Shown in pieces: positions 1-8,442 of a stretch of 64,000 bases of DNA (positions within the stretch are counted from its first letter, which is position 1; each line of letters starts with the position of its first letter). Location of the stretch: positions 1 to 64,000 of the forward strand of contig NZ_JAFAJM010000016.1 in NCBI RefSeq assembly GCF_019236175.1. Direction: 5' to 3'. The notes beneath the pieces were generated by a model, which had not been told where the DNA came from, did no database searches, and saw nothing but the letters and a program-made list of their open reading frames with translations. The stretch comes from Chryseobacterium sp. Its GTDB lineage: Bacteria; Bacteroidota; Bacteroidia; Flavobacteriales; Weeksellaceae. Position numbers and translations under genes: made by a program.

Positions 1-298
1 AGGTAGCATACATAATGAATCTTTAAAACTAAAAATAGAAAGATTAGTCTTTCAATACGGGAATATTGTGTAGAATGAAATGGCTATTAATGGTCAAATT
101 TTTTCTATAGCTATTTAGATATAAAATCCTGAAATAAGAAACACTTAGGGCAGGGGAATAATTTATATAAACAATGTAGAAAAAGTTTTATAGGATATGG
201 GATTTTATTCTGTGGTATTAGTTTTCAGTGTGTTTTAAAGAATGCTAGCTTTGAGATAGTGAAATAATTTATTTTCATTATTTGATATTATTGAGATG

Positions 299-327
299 AC
301 CTGCTGTAGAAATACAACAGGTTTTTT
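299..327 (+). terminator. rho-independent terminator of duplication unit 1
   Basis: ACCTGCTGT pairs with ACAACAGGT (one G-T pair) across a short loop and is followed by seven T. It is oriented rightwards with no coding sequence directly upstream in the window. Confidence 0.7.
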
Positions 328-501
328 TATGAGGTCTATCCATCTTTACTGAGCGTTTTTATGGAGTACTTTTAACAAGAGGATAGAAAAAATTTTACAG
401 AATATTCTATTTTATTCTACAGAAGTTATTGTTTTGGATCAGGAATTTCATTGTAATTTTGTGAGGCAATGAGATAAGTTTTTTAAAAGTAAAAACTTTT
501 G

Positions 502-532
502 AGCCTGCTGTGATAATACGGCAGGCTTTTTA
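502..532 (+). terminator. rho-independent terminator of duplication unit 2
   Basis: AGCCTGC and GCAGGCT form a stem followed by five T. It is the counterpart of the hairpin at 299-327. Confidence 0.7.
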
Positions 533-602
533 TGTGAGAATAAGAAAAATAAAGGCTGATATTGAAAGAGTCTGAGCTCGAGTACTTTGCGTCCGATAAT
601 AA

Positions 603-639
603 TGGTATAAAAAACCTTAGCATCAAAAATGCTAAGGTT
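603..639 (-). terminator. terminator of the bacteriocin-like peptide operon
   Basis: A perfect 11-bp inverted repeat (613-623 with 629-639) is followed on the minus strand by a T-rich run. It lies 31 nt downstream of the stop codon of the minus-strand peptide gene at 670-816, so it ends that transcript. Confidence 0.8.
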
Positions 640-669
640 GTGTAGGTGTTTCAGTAAACTGATACATTA

Positions 670-816
670 TTAGCTTAGTATCTCACATGGAACTATGCAA
701 ATTACCCATGGACATTTTTTAATACCCGGAGGGGGACAGCAGGCTTCGGAACATCCGGATGCTCCGCCCTGAATACTTTTTAATTGATCTCTTGAAATTT
801 TTTTAGAATTTTTCAT
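670..816 (-). CDS. bacteriocin-like peptide, Cys/Pro-rich, double-glycine leader
   Basis: This 48-residue peptide has a basic leader MKNSKKISRDQLKSIQGG ending in Gly17-Gly18, then a core with five cysteines: CSEACCPPPG followed by a C-terminal half with CPW, IC and PCE. The leader pattern is that of the bacteriocin-like peptides common in Chryseobacterium (family knowledge, recalled rather than searched). The double glycine suggests cleavage by a C39-type exporter. A second gene of the same kind lies 27 nt upstream and a terminator lies 31 nt downstream, so the two form a small operon. No modification enzyme is adjacent. The C39 exporter at 11066-13366 is 10 kb away. Whether the core is modified, metal-binding or a toxin cannot be told from sequence. 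Confidence 0.75.
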   Translation of the reverse strand: MKNSKKISRDQLKSIQGGASGCSEACCPPPGIKKCPWVICIVPCEILS

Positions 817-843
817 AACAAAGTAATTTAGTTAATATCCTGT

Positions 844-987
844 TTAAGGCTGGTTTCCGCCACCACATCCGTCGTACGGCATGCAGGTCCATTTTCCGTT
901 GATCATGCATATCTGACCTCCGGGACAATTGATCCCTCCTTTAATTACTTTTAGCTCCTGTCTTTCGATTTTTTTTAAATTTTTCAT
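844..987 (-). CDS. bacteriocin-like peptide, Gly/Cys-rich, double-glycine leader
   Basis: This 47-residue peptide has the leader MKNLKKIERQELKVIKGG ending in Gly17-Gly18, and a core with four cysteines (Cys21, Cys27, Cys35, Cys41) and a glycine run near the end (CGGGNQP). The leader aligns position by position with that of the neighbouring 670-816 peptide while the cores differ in sequence and cysteine spacing. This is the usual pattern for paralogous exported peptides that share one transporter. It is the first gene of a two-gene minus-strand operon and is divergent from the secreted HExxH protein at 1105. No function can be assigned beyond a secreted bacteriocin-like peptide. Confidence 0.75.
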   Translation of the reverse strand: MKNLKKIERQELKVIKGGINCPGGQICMINGKWTCMPYDGCGGGNQP

Positions 988-1104
988 AATATTTTGGTTT
1001 AGTTCTGTTCGAAATTAATCAAATTTTATTAATTGAATTAAATTATTATAAAATATTTATCTTTAACCCAATATAACCCTATAACAGGAGCAAATACTTG
1101 AATT

Positions 1105-2397
1105 ATGAGACAGATCGCTTTGATCGCTGTATTTTTTTTATCTATCCAATTTGTAACGGGACAGAAAGTTTCTCATGACAGTGTCGCTATTTTTTTTGAT
1201 GAAATTAGAACAGCATCCAAGAAGAATACAGAACTTTGGGACAGAGATCTGTATGGGCCAACGATTCTCATTGATCCGAAAACCAGAGAAATATTGGCCA
1301 ATGAATCTGACACAGGAGGCTTGTTAAAAGCTGACGGAAGTCTCTATTCCGGAATATTACCCGCTCAGATCAATATTGCCAATACGGCGTTCAGCTGGAA
1401 TGGGAAAAGATGGACTATGGTAATGCTTCCTCTTCCTCAGAATAAGCAGAACCGTATTCATTTACTGGCTCATGAATCCTTTCACAATATTCAACCCGGT
1501 TTAGGATTTAAACTGAACAATACCGAAAACAATCACCTTGATCAGAAGGAGGGAAGAATTTATCTGCGCCTGGAACTGGAAGCTCTGAAGAAAGCGCTTC
1601 AGTCTTCTTCTGAAAAGGAAATGAAAGAACATCTGACCCATGCTCTCATCTTCAGAAAATACAGACATCTGTTGTATAATGGGGCAGCAGCTGCGGAAAA
1701 TTCATTAGAATTAAATGAAGGAATAGCGGAGTTTACAGGCGCGGTAGTAAGCGGCAGAAATATACTACAGTCAAAAACTTTTTTTATAAACGGAATAGAT
1801 GAGTTTTTCGGAAATCCTACTTTTGTCCGTTCATTTGCTTATTATACGGCTCCGGTTTATCTTTATCTGTCGTATCATAAAGAAAGAAACGGGCATAAAA
1901 AAATTAAGTCAGACACTGATTTGACGGATTATTTTATACAGGCATTCAAGATATATATTCCTGCAGATTTAAAAACAACGGCCGGGAAAATATCCGGATA
2001 TTACAACGGAAACGTCATCATTAAAGAGGAAAAAGAACGGGAAGAAAAAACAAAGAAACTCATTGCCGCATATCAGCTCAAATTCATCGACCGGCCTCAT
2101 TTTGAAATTCAATTTGAAAAAATGAATGTTTCCTTTGATCCCAGAAATATTATTCCGCTGGGAGATCAGGGAACCGTTTATCCCAATATCAGGGTTACCG
2201 ATCTGTGGGGAATTCTGACTGTTGAAAACGGAGCGTTAATGAGCCCGAAATGGGATAAGATTTCCATAACAAATCCTACCGGAACAGAAGGTGAAAAAAT
2301 TGCCGGTGATGGCTGGACACTTGAACTCAAGGATGGCTATAGTTTGGAAAAAGATCAGACCAATGGGAATTATAAATTAAAAAAAAATAAAAACTGA
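1105..2397 (+). CDS. secreted HExxH-motif protein, putative zinc peptidase
   Basis: This 430-residue protein starts with a clear signal peptide (MRQIALIAVFFLSIQFVTGQ). It carries LLAHESFHNIQP, with HESFH at residues 123-127, and further on LNEGIAEFTG (about 203-212), whose glutamate could be the third zinc ligand of a gluzincin-like site. The C-terminal 120 residues are predicted beta-rich and end in a lysine-rich tail. I do not recognise a named family. HExxH plus a downstream Glu supports a metallopeptidase fold, but the substrate is unknown and the motif could be structural. It stands alone on the plus strand, divergent from the two bacteriocin-like peptide genes, with no evident operon partner. 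Confidence 0.75.
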   Translation: MRQIALIAVFFLSIQFVTGQKVSHDSVAIFFDEIRTASKKNTELWDRDLYGPTILIDPKTREILANESDTGGLLKADGSLYSGILPAQINIANTAFSWNGKRWTMVMLPLPQNKQNRIHLLAHESFHNIQPGLGFKLNNTENNHLDQKEGRIYLRLELEALKKALQSSSEKEMKEHLTHALIFRKYRHLLYNGAAAAENSLELNEGIAEFTGAVVSGRNILQSKTFFINGIDEFFGNPTFVRSFAYYTAPVYLYLSYHKERNGHKKIKSDTDLTDYFIQAFKIYIPADLKTTAGKISGYYNGNVIIKEEKEREEKTKKLIAAYQLKFIDRPHFEIQFEKMNVSFDPRNIIPLGDQGTVYPNIRVTDLWGILTVENGALMSPKWDKISITNPTGTEGEKIAGDGWTLELKDGYSLEKDQTNGNYKLKKNKN

Positions 2398-2495
2398 TGA
2401 CAGAATTTAGGTCGTAAATTTCAAAAATACTGTCATAAGATAAGTCCTTGTCTTTATCAATTGTATTACTTTGTATACACATTAAAATATAAAAT

Positions 2496-2861
2496 ATGAA
2501 GACAATCTTTGAAGCCGGAATTAATATTGCTATAAAAATTCCCAAAAATAAATATGAAAAAACAGTGGCTTTCTACAAAAATATTTTAAAACTGGAAGTA
2601 GAAGAAAAGCCTATCCATAACCCGACCGTTTCCAGAACCCATGAAGTGAAATTCGGGAATAATATAATATGGCTGGATTGTGTGGATAATTATACGCATT
2701 CCGAAACCTGGCTGCAACTTACTGTTCCTGATGTGGAGGAAGCTACACAATATCTTCAGTCTAACGGAGTAGAGACCTGCGACGAAATTGAAAAGCTTCC
2801 GGAAAATATGCACTGGATCACAGATCCTGCAGGTACGGTATTTAATGTACAACAAAAATAA
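2496..2861 (+). CDS. VOC family protein (glyoxalase/bleomycin-resistance fold)
   Basis: This 121-residue protein has the betaalphabetabetabeta layout of a single VOC module: INIAIKIP then YEKTVAFYKNIL near the N-terminus, and a C-terminal ITDPAGTVFNVQQ strand with the conserved DPAG turn. VOC proteins include lyases, dioxygenases and drug-binding proteins, usually acting as dimers with a metal at the interface. The obvious His/Glu metal ligands are not well conserved here, so it may be a binding protein rather than an enzyme. It is a single gene convergent with the phosphodiesterase at 2986-3930, with a shared terminator hairpin between them. Confidence 0.8.
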   Translation: MKTIFEAGINIAIKIPKNKYEKTVAFYKNILKLEVEEKPIHNPTVSRTHEVKFGNNIIWLDCVDNYTHSETWLQLTVPDVEEATQYLQSNGVETCDEIEKLPENMHWITDPAGTVFNVQQK

Positions 2862-2947
2862 CGGGGAGACCGAAGGAAGATATGGTTATGAAAAATGACT
2901 AGACTAAAGAATAATACAAAACAATTAAATATTCCTGCCAATAAAAA

Positions 2948-2977
2948 AGATGAAACAAATTCTTGTCTCATCTTTTT
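2948..2977. terminator. bidirectional terminator between convergent genes
   Basis: AGATGAAACA pairs with TGTCTCATCT (one G-T pair). T-runs flank both sides, so it can end the VOC gene rightwards and the phosphodiesterase gene leftwards. Confidence 0.8.
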
Positions 2978-2985
2978 CGTATGTA

Positions 2986-3930
2986 TTATGGTAAACTAAT
3001 TTTCTTACCCTGTTCAGGGAAAATATAATTTATTTTTAAAGGATTGTTTTCCAGAAGTTCCTTTCTAATGATTTCCGGATTGTCTTTTGTAGGTTTTCTG
3101 TGGGTGACTACAATTGTTAGATTTTCCAGGTTTTTTTGTCCTGTTTTTTCTTTGAGTTTGCTCATTTCTTCTGTCAGGAGATTAGGAGTAAGATGGCCAA
3201 ACAACAGGTGTTCAGGCTGGCTATTTGGGAAAGAGACTTCAATTAATAGGGTATGTAACTGTCCTTTTTTTATAAGCGGGGCAACACTTTCCCAAAGTTT
3301 ATTAAGTTGTTCTGATTTCTCAATTCTATCGGCTCCCGTGTCTCCTAAATAAAGCAGATAGTGGTCATTATATCTTACCAGTGCAGCACTGCTTTTATAG
3401 GGATTTATATGGCTTAATTCATAGCCTTTTATAAAAAGCGGAGTTTGTTTTACAGGAAGTTCTTTTCCTTCCTGAAGTTCATTGTAATGATATTTCCCGA
3501 GCATGGGCTTTTGTCCCTGATCTGCAAAATTGATCCAGGTATCTGTAATAAAATAATGGTTTTGCAGAATTTGAAGTACAGGAGCTATTCCGAAGATATC
3601 TTTTTTGCTGTCAGCAGGGGAGTTGATAATAAGACCTGCAAGGTGATCCAGATGGCCATGTGATACAAAATATCCTTTTATCTGATCTTTTAGAACTGTT
3701 TCTTCAGATCCGGTAAGACTATTCAGCTGAATGGCTTTTCGTATTCCTGTATTAACAGTTCCTGCATCCAGACATAGAAATGCAGGATCTTTAGGGGCCC
3801 CAACCAGGTAAGCTGATAAGTTATCTTCTTGTTCTCCGCCATATATTCCTAACGGAACAACATCAAAATGTTGAGCCTGACAGGCAATATGTACAAAAAA
3901 TGCAAATAAAGAGACTGTAATTTTTTTCAT
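2986..3930 (-). CDS. periplasmic metallo-beta-lactamase fold phosphodiesterase, class II cyclic-nucleotide type
   Basis: This 314-residue protein has an N-terminal signal peptide ending near AQA/Q20. The zinc-binding motif SHGHLDHLAG is at about 90-99, followed by a second metal histidine region (HINPYK) and the late motif VTHRKPT. The wording around the histidines and the EVSFPN segment match class II cAMP phosphodiesterases (yeast PDE1, Vibrio CpdP) rather than hydrolases of the lactamase or glyoxalase II type. Enzymes of this class hydrolyse 3',5'-cyclic nucleotides. Location outside the cytoplasm would make it a scavenger of external cAMP or cGMP rather than a signalling regulator. It is a single gene with its own terminator. 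Confidence 0.8.
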   Translation of the reverse strand: MKKITVSLFAFFVHIACQAQHFDVVPLGIYGGEQEDNLSAYLVGAPKDPAFLCLDAGTVNTGIRKAIQLNSLTGSEETVLKDQIKGYFVSHGHLDHLAGLIINSPADSKKDIFGIAPVLQILQNHYFITDTWINFADQGQKPMLGKYHYNELQEGKELPVKQTPLFIKGYELSHINPYKSSAALVRYNDHYLLYLGDTGADRIEKSEQLNKLWESVAPLIKKGQLHTLLIEVSFPNSQPEHLLFGHLTPNLLTEEMSKLKEKTGQKNLENLTIVVTHRKPTKDNPEIIRKELLENNPLKINYIFPEQGKKISLP

Positions 3931-4022
3931 GAATTTTAAGCTAAAACATCCTGTATATAAGGATGGAACAAATTTACATTATTTTTATGGACTGACAGGG
4001 AAGCTAAGCAGATGAAAGCTTT

Positions 4023-5324
4023 TTATTCCCTGTGTTTTTTTTCGTATATCAATAGAAGGCACATCACGATGACAAAAGCAGCATATGCATACTGACTGCG
4101 GGAAACACCGACTCCGAAAGGAAACCAGATCCCCTGAATATGAAGTTGGGAAAGTTCTTGGGCAAACAATCCTGTGGAGATTAATAGGACTGCCGGTAGA
4201 GAAAGCCAGCCCCTTGCTCCTTCTTTGTAAACTCCACAGATGATAATGAGTATCATCAGTAAAGCAAACAAAAAACGGGTATATCCGGAGATTAAATGAA
4301 AAGGAGCATCCGGAATAGAGCGGGCAACCCATTCCAGGCCTACAAGTTGTGAGGCCATATAAACAGAAGTAAGGAGAATGATAAACGGCGGAATCCATGA
4401 CGGCCGGTACAAGCCATACCAGTCCCGCCATGCCATAAGCCAGGAACCCAGTACCAGAGGCGTTAATATCACAGTGGTTATGATATCAATTCCATGGGTA
4501 GTTTCTATCTGCAGCCAATAATAAAAAGCCTGGTTGGCGCGAACCATAGCCAGCAGAATTAAAGCAACAATCAACCATTTGTATGGTTTTACAGGTTTAA
4601 ACAATATGGAAATCATGATTGCCAGAAAGATAAATAATAAAGGTTCAATAACTTCCAGGATATATCCTTTGATCGTTTGTCCCCACTGATCTCTGTATTT
4701 TAATTCGATACTATTTTTTTCTCCCAGCTCAGGAGCGATATGAATTCCTCCGGCATCAGAAATCTGATCTAGTGTAGCAGGACTCATCCATACTCTGAAT
4801 GCAATGGTGATCTGCTTTTTGTTCCTGATATAAGGAGGAAGCAGAAACATTTTGGGTTGTATACTATAGGCTACCGGTACCGGATCTGAAAAATCCCCGG
4901 CGCCACCCAGTAATTTTCCGTTTACAAATACCTGATAAGCATCATCCACAGATGGGGGGCCAGTGAATGCAAGTGTATTCCCTTTTATAGAATCTAATGA
5001 AACTTTTATACGATACCATGCATATCCCGAGTATCCCCGATGGCCTCTGGTAGTCCATCCTCCGGTATATCCGGTAAGTCCTACATCACCGTCGTGTGCC
5101 CCCGGAGGAGCGGTAAGGTTTATATTTTCCCATGTCGAATCATTAAAATTAGGGGCAGCCCATTCCATACTGTCTCCTGTTTTGAATTTCCATGGGCCAT
5201 TGAGCGTTATCGTTGGATAATTGCCATTCAAAGCAGCTGCATGAAGGACTGGGAAAAGTAGAAATACCATGAAGAGGAGATGATGTATTCTGATGCAAGT
5301 ATACTTCCTGATAATATGATTCAT
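4023..5324 (-). CDS. membrane sensor with extracytoplasmic sugar-binding-like domain and multiple TM helices, no output domain
   Basis: In this 433-residue protein a signal peptide or anchor (about 13-31) is followed by a jelly-roll domain of the glycoside hydrolase 2 sugar-binding type (LNGPWKFKTGD, WYRIKV, VFVNGKLLG) to about residue 190. After that come seven or eight transmembrane helices resembling a 7TM receptor module, and the protein ends at YEKKHRE just after the last helix. Related Bacteroidetes proteins often continue into a kinase, PP2C or GGDEF domain, but none follows here. The A-run near the stop codon was checked: a frameshift there gives only about ten more residues, so this is not a broken longer gene. 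It is probably a ligand-sensing membrane protein needing a partner, and the ligand is unknown. Confidence 0.65.
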   Translation of the reverse strand: MNHIIRKYTCIRIHHLLFMVFLLFPVLHAAALNGNYPTITLNGPWKFKTGDSMEWAAPNFNDSTWENINLTAPPGAHDGDVGLTGYTGGWTTRGHRGYSGYAWYRIKVSLDSIKGNTLAFTGPPSVDDAYQVFVNGKLLGGAGDFSDPVPVAYSIQPKMFLLPPYIRNKKQITIAFRVWMSPATLDQISDAGGIHIAPELGEKNSIELKYRDQWGQTIKGYILEVIEPLLFIFLAIMISILFKPVKPYKWLIVALILLAMVRANQAFYYWLQIETTHGIDIITTVILTPLVLGSWLMAWRDWYGLYRPSWIPPFIILLTSVYMASQLVGLEWVARSIPDAPFHLISGYTRFLFALLMILIIICGVYKEGARGWLSLPAVLLISTGLFAQELSQLHIQGIWFPFGVGVSRSQYAYAAFVIVMCLLLIYEKKHRE

Positions 5325-5385
5325 AAAATGACAGTTTAAATGATAAAGCAGATCAGTGACATAATTGGATACTATAAAAATATGT

Positions 5386-5444
5386 AAAATATTGACACCT
5401 AGTATTTTTTATAGTTTAGAAAGGATACTAATGGTTAATATTTT
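5386..5444. repeat. 20-bp imperfect inverted repeat between divergent genes
   Basis: The arms 5386-5405 and 5425-5444 match at 16 of 20 positions around a 19-nt AT-rich loop. The repeat lies between the divergent starts at 5324 (-) and 5611 (+), so it could be an operator dyad or an RNA hairpin. It is not followed by a proper T-run, so it is not a typical terminator. Confidence 0.5.
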
Positions 5445-5610
5445 ACAGATTATTATTGTAATTTAAGGGGCCTGAGAGGGGGATTATCACTATACGGATT
5501 TCTATTTAACGTCTTATTTGCCATTTTTATCGACTAAAAATCCTGTTCTGTCGAAAAGAGTTGATAAAAATCATTCATCCTGATATTTTTGAGATATAAT
5601 TTTGAAGGTA

Positions 5611-8010
5611 ATGAGAAAGTCAGTCTTTATAAGTGCTATTTTTTTTATGGGTTTAGGAGCATTGGGCGCACAGACTACAGTAACAGGTCGTGTGGTAGAT
5701 GCGGAAGGAAAACCTCTGTCTTTCGCTTCACTTAAATTTTCTAAAATCAATGATACTTCAAAATCCATTACTGAAAAAATTACTGATGAGAATGGGAATT
5801 TCCAAATTTTATTTGCAGAAAACGGAACCTATAATGTGGTTACGTCTTATAAAAACCTGGCCCCTTTTTCACAACAATATGATTTTGCTACTTCTGAAGT
5901 AGCGGTTACTATTACTCTTCCAAAAGAGAAAGTGACAGATATCAAGGAAGTTGTTCTGAATAAAAAAGCGAAATCAAGTATTGTAAGAAAGATAGACAGA
6001 ATCGTAATGAATGTTTCTGAAAATCCGATAGCTGCAGGAAAATCTTCTTTAGAATTATTTAAACTCGCTCCGGGTGTATTTGTAAATAACGGAAAAATTT
6101 CTATTAATGGAGTCTGGGGCACGAGGGTTATGGTAGATGGTAAAATGCTCAATCTTGCCGGAGCAGATTTAAAAAGTTATTTGCAGAATCTGAGATCAAA
6201 TGAAATTCAGTCTATTGAAGTAATAGCGCACCCGCCGGCAGAATTTGATGCGGAAGGTTCCGGAGGTATCATTAATATCATTCTTAAGAAAAATACGAAA
6301 GAAGGCATTAACGGATATATAGGGAATGACTACTCAATCGGAATGGGTAAGTACCCGACTTATAATCCATATGCAGCTATTAATTATAAAAAAGGTAAGC
6401 TGGGATTAAGTGCAAGTTATTCTTATAACAACAGTAAAAGTTATGAAGAATTACAGCAAAAAAGAAATTTTCCCAATGGCGGTAATTATGACCAGTCGAC
6501 CACAGATGTTCAGAAGAATAAAAGCAACAGAGTCAAAATAGGTTCAACTTATGATATTTCTGAAAAACAATCTATAGGCCTTCAGTATACAGGACAGTTT
6601 AGTAATTTTTCCAGTAGTTCCGTATCAGATTCATATATTACTTATCCTGATGCTACTAAGAATTTGAGATCTGTAGGAAGTTTTCCTACCGAATCTAAAA
6701 CTACTTTTCATAATGCAGGGCTGAATTACAATATTAAGACGGATAGTTTAGGTTCAAAATTCAGTTTAGTTGCAGACTATACTTATAACAAAAGAAACGG
6801 AAGCAGTTTAAGTGACAGTAGAGATCTTAATGCTCAAAATATAATTGTAAGAGATACTTTATTCAGGTTTTCATATCCCAGCACGGCAAAGATTTTTACT
6901 GCTGATGCAAAATACAGCTGGAATTTTAAATCTAAAGCCAACCTGAGTTTCGGTGCGAAAGTTACAAGTACGGATATTGATAATGAAAACCGTTATGATG
7001 TATTTCAAAACACGTGGTACAGCATTCCTGACCATGATTTTAACTTTAGCTACAGGGAAAGAATATATGCCGCTTTTGCAAGTTTTACCGGAGCATGGAA
7101 AAAAATAGAATATAAACTGGGCCTTCGGGGTGAACAATCGGATGTAAAAGGTATCCTTTCGGGAAGTCAGGCAGCAGAAGTTTCTCAAAATTATTTCAGC
7201 TGGTTTCCATCGGTATTTCTAAAAAGGAATCTGGATGAAGAAGGGAATAATTATTTGGCTCTTTCCTATAACAGAAGGATTAAAAGACCATCTTATTTTG
7301 ATCTTAATCCCTATAAATACTATATAGATAACTATTCTGTGACTACAGGGAATCCTTATTTGAAACCACAGTTTACGAATTCTTATGAAATCAGTGGCAT
7401 GTGGGGCGGGAAATATTACACTGCTATAAGCTATAATTATACGACGGATATTATTGCCCAGATTATAGAAAATTATCCGGGGCAGGAGCTGGTTACAATT
7501 ATCAAAGCCAATGCCGGTACAAATAAAGTACTGACTGCAACGTTAAGTGCTCCGGTTACTATTGCCAAATGGTGGACAACCAATAATAATTTACTATTAA
7601 CCTATACGGTTTCAAAGTCACCGTATTTTTTAATAGAGAAGCCGTCATTTATTTTACAGACAGAGCATGAAATATCATTAGGTAAAGGATATACTTTCAC
7701 TTTAAACGGATTTTATACTCCGCAAATGGTAACCGGAAATGTGGTGACTAAAGGAATTGCCAGTGTAGATGTCGGGGTACAGAAGAAATTTTTCAAGAAC
7801 AAGCTTACCGCAAGGGCTTCTGTAAGTGACATTTTTTATACCAATAATTACAAAGCGACCAGTTATTTTAATGATACAAGAATCTGGATCAATCATAAAG
7901 AACAGTCAAGGGTGTTTTCTATTTCTCTGATTTACAGTTTTAAAACAGGAGAGAACTTTAAAGCTAAAAAGATAGAATCCAGTAATACGGATGAAAAAGG
8001 AAGATTATAA
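5611..8010 (+). CDS. TonB-dependent receptor-like outer membrane beta-barrel protein
   Basis: This protein of about 799 residues has a signal peptide ending at LGALGAQ, a carboxypeptidase-regulatory-like beta-sandwich (TTVTGRVVDAEGKPLSFASL), a plug-like region (PAEFDAEGSGGIINIILKK, typical of this family), then a long barrel ending in a weak aromatic C-terminal strand. It belongs to the CarboxypepD-reg plus outer membrane beta-barrel group common in Bacteroidetes. It imports or binds an unknown ligand. I chose ATG 5611 over an in-frame TTG at 5602 because a TAATTTTG promoter box covers 5597-5604. It stands directly before the RiPP genes in the same direction and may serve peptide secretion, uptake or immunity, but this is inference from position only. 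Confidence 0.85.
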   Translation: MRKSVFISAIFFMGLGALGAQTTVTGRVVDAEGKPLSFASLKFSKINDTSKSITEKITDENGNFQILFAENGTYNVVTSYKNLAPFSQQYDFATSEVAVTITLPKEKVTDIKEVVLNKKAKSSIVRKIDRIVMNVSENPIAAGKSSLELFKLAPGVFVNNGKISINGVWGTRVMVDGKMLNLAGADLKSYLQNLRSNEIQSIEVIAHPPAEFDAEGSGGIINIILKKNTKEGINGYIGNDYSIGMGKYPTYNPYAAINYKKGKLGLSASYSYNNSKSYEELQQKRNFPNGGNYDQSTTDVQKNKSNRVKIGSTYDISEKQSIGLQYTGQFSNFSSSSVSDSYITYPDATKNLRSVGSFPTESKTTFHNAGLNYNIKTDSLGSKFSLVADYTYNKRNGSSLSDSRDLNAQNIIVRDTLFRFSYPSTAKIFTADAKYSWNFKSKANLSFGAKVTSTDIDNENRYDVFQNTWYSIPDHDFNFSYRERIYAAFASFTGAWKKIEYKLGLRGEQSDVKGILSGSQAAEVSQNYFSWFPSVFLKRNLDEEGNNYLALSYNRRIKRPSYFDLNPYKYYIDNYSVTTGNPYLKPQFTNSYEISGMWGGKYYTAISYNYTTDIIAQIIENYPGQELVTIIKANAGTNKVLTATLSAPVTIAKWWTTNNNLLLTYTVSKSPYFLIEKPSFILQTEHEISLGKGYTFTLNGFYTPQMVTGNVVTKGIASVDVGVQKKFFKNKLTARASVSDIFYTNNYKATSYFNDTRIWINHKEQSRVFSISLIYSFKTGENFKAKKIESSNTDEKGRL

Positions 8011-8215
8011 GATCCTGCTGTAAGGTGAGAGATTGAAAAAAGAGACAAAACCATAAAATACAATTAACCTGAAACAGGCCTGGATCCTAAATAAATACAA
8101 GATAAATAAGTAAATGCCAATAAAGGCAGACTTTAAAAATATTGTTGCAGCAAATACGGGGAAGCTGAAAACCGGTAGAACAGAGTAGGCAAAAATAACC
8201 ATAAATACAATTAAA

Positions 8216-8428
8216 ATGTCAAAAAAAGATTTAAACAACGCAAATGAGAAGGCTTTAGAGCAATTATCAAAATCATTACAATTCGAATCTGTAAATGAAA
8301 ACGAAGCTGGTCAATTAGCTGGTGGTTTTTCAGAAGCTGTTTCAGAAGAGCAATTGGAAGATATCAACATCAACATCTTCAAGTGTAAATGTGCTACTAA
8401 GCCTGAAACAGGTTTAAACCCAGCATAA
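8216..8428 (+). CDS. RiPP precursor peptide 1 (double-glycine leader, CKC core)
   Basis: This 70-residue acidic peptide has a helical leader (NEKALEQLSKSLQFESV) with LAGG at 34-37. The core contains KCKCATKPETGLNPA, with Cys57 and Cys59. It lies 71 nt before the radical SAM/SPASM gene and is separated from it by a hairpin with a T-run, the usual way to make more precursor than enzyme. Cys-X-Cys plus Thr61 and Thr65 would allow a sactionine-type or lanthionine-type crosslink. Which one applies is not decidable from sequence. The C39 exporter 2.6 kb downstream could cut after Gly37. Confidence 0.7.
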   Translation: MSKKDLNNANEKALEQLSKSLQFESVNENEAGQLAGGFSEAVSEEQLEDININIFKCKCATKPETGLNPA

Positions 8429-8442
8429 TTAAAAAACAAATC

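Larger units (their letters stand above)
176..532 (+). repeat. degenerate tandem duplication, about 205-nt unit, each ending in a terminator
   Basis: Two related segments lie head to tail. Both begin with TAGAAAAA followed by a similar AT-rich block ending in ATTTTATTCT (unit 1 from 176, unit 2 from 384). Each carries a TAnnTTTG box (TAGCTTTG at 246-253, TAATTTTG at 454-461) and ends in a hairpin with a T-run (299-327 and 502-532). The offsets between starts (208) and between hairpins (about 204) agree. No ORF of note lies inside. Each unit could give a short transcript of 50-75 nt. No annotated gene ends here, so the terminators may belong to small RNAs. The function is unknown. Confidence 0.5.

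Noticed and set aside
2327..2545. 72-codon minus-strand ORF between two plus-strand genes
   Set aside because: It overlaps the ends of both genes, and its hydrophobic composition comes from the A-rich opposite strand.
3985..4431. 148-codon minus-strand ORF overlapping the membrane sensor
   Set aside because: A shadow frame of the 4023-5324 gene; composition rich in Cys, Pro and Ser without domain features.
5460..5500. Stretch GGGGCCTGAGAGGGGG resembling part of a thiamine (TPP) riboswitch
   Set aside because: The other conserved TPP motifs are missing and no thiamine gene follows.
5602..5610. TTG start at 5602 for the TonB-dependent receptor
   Set aside because: It lies inside a TAATTTTG promoter box; ATG 5611 gives a normal signal peptide.
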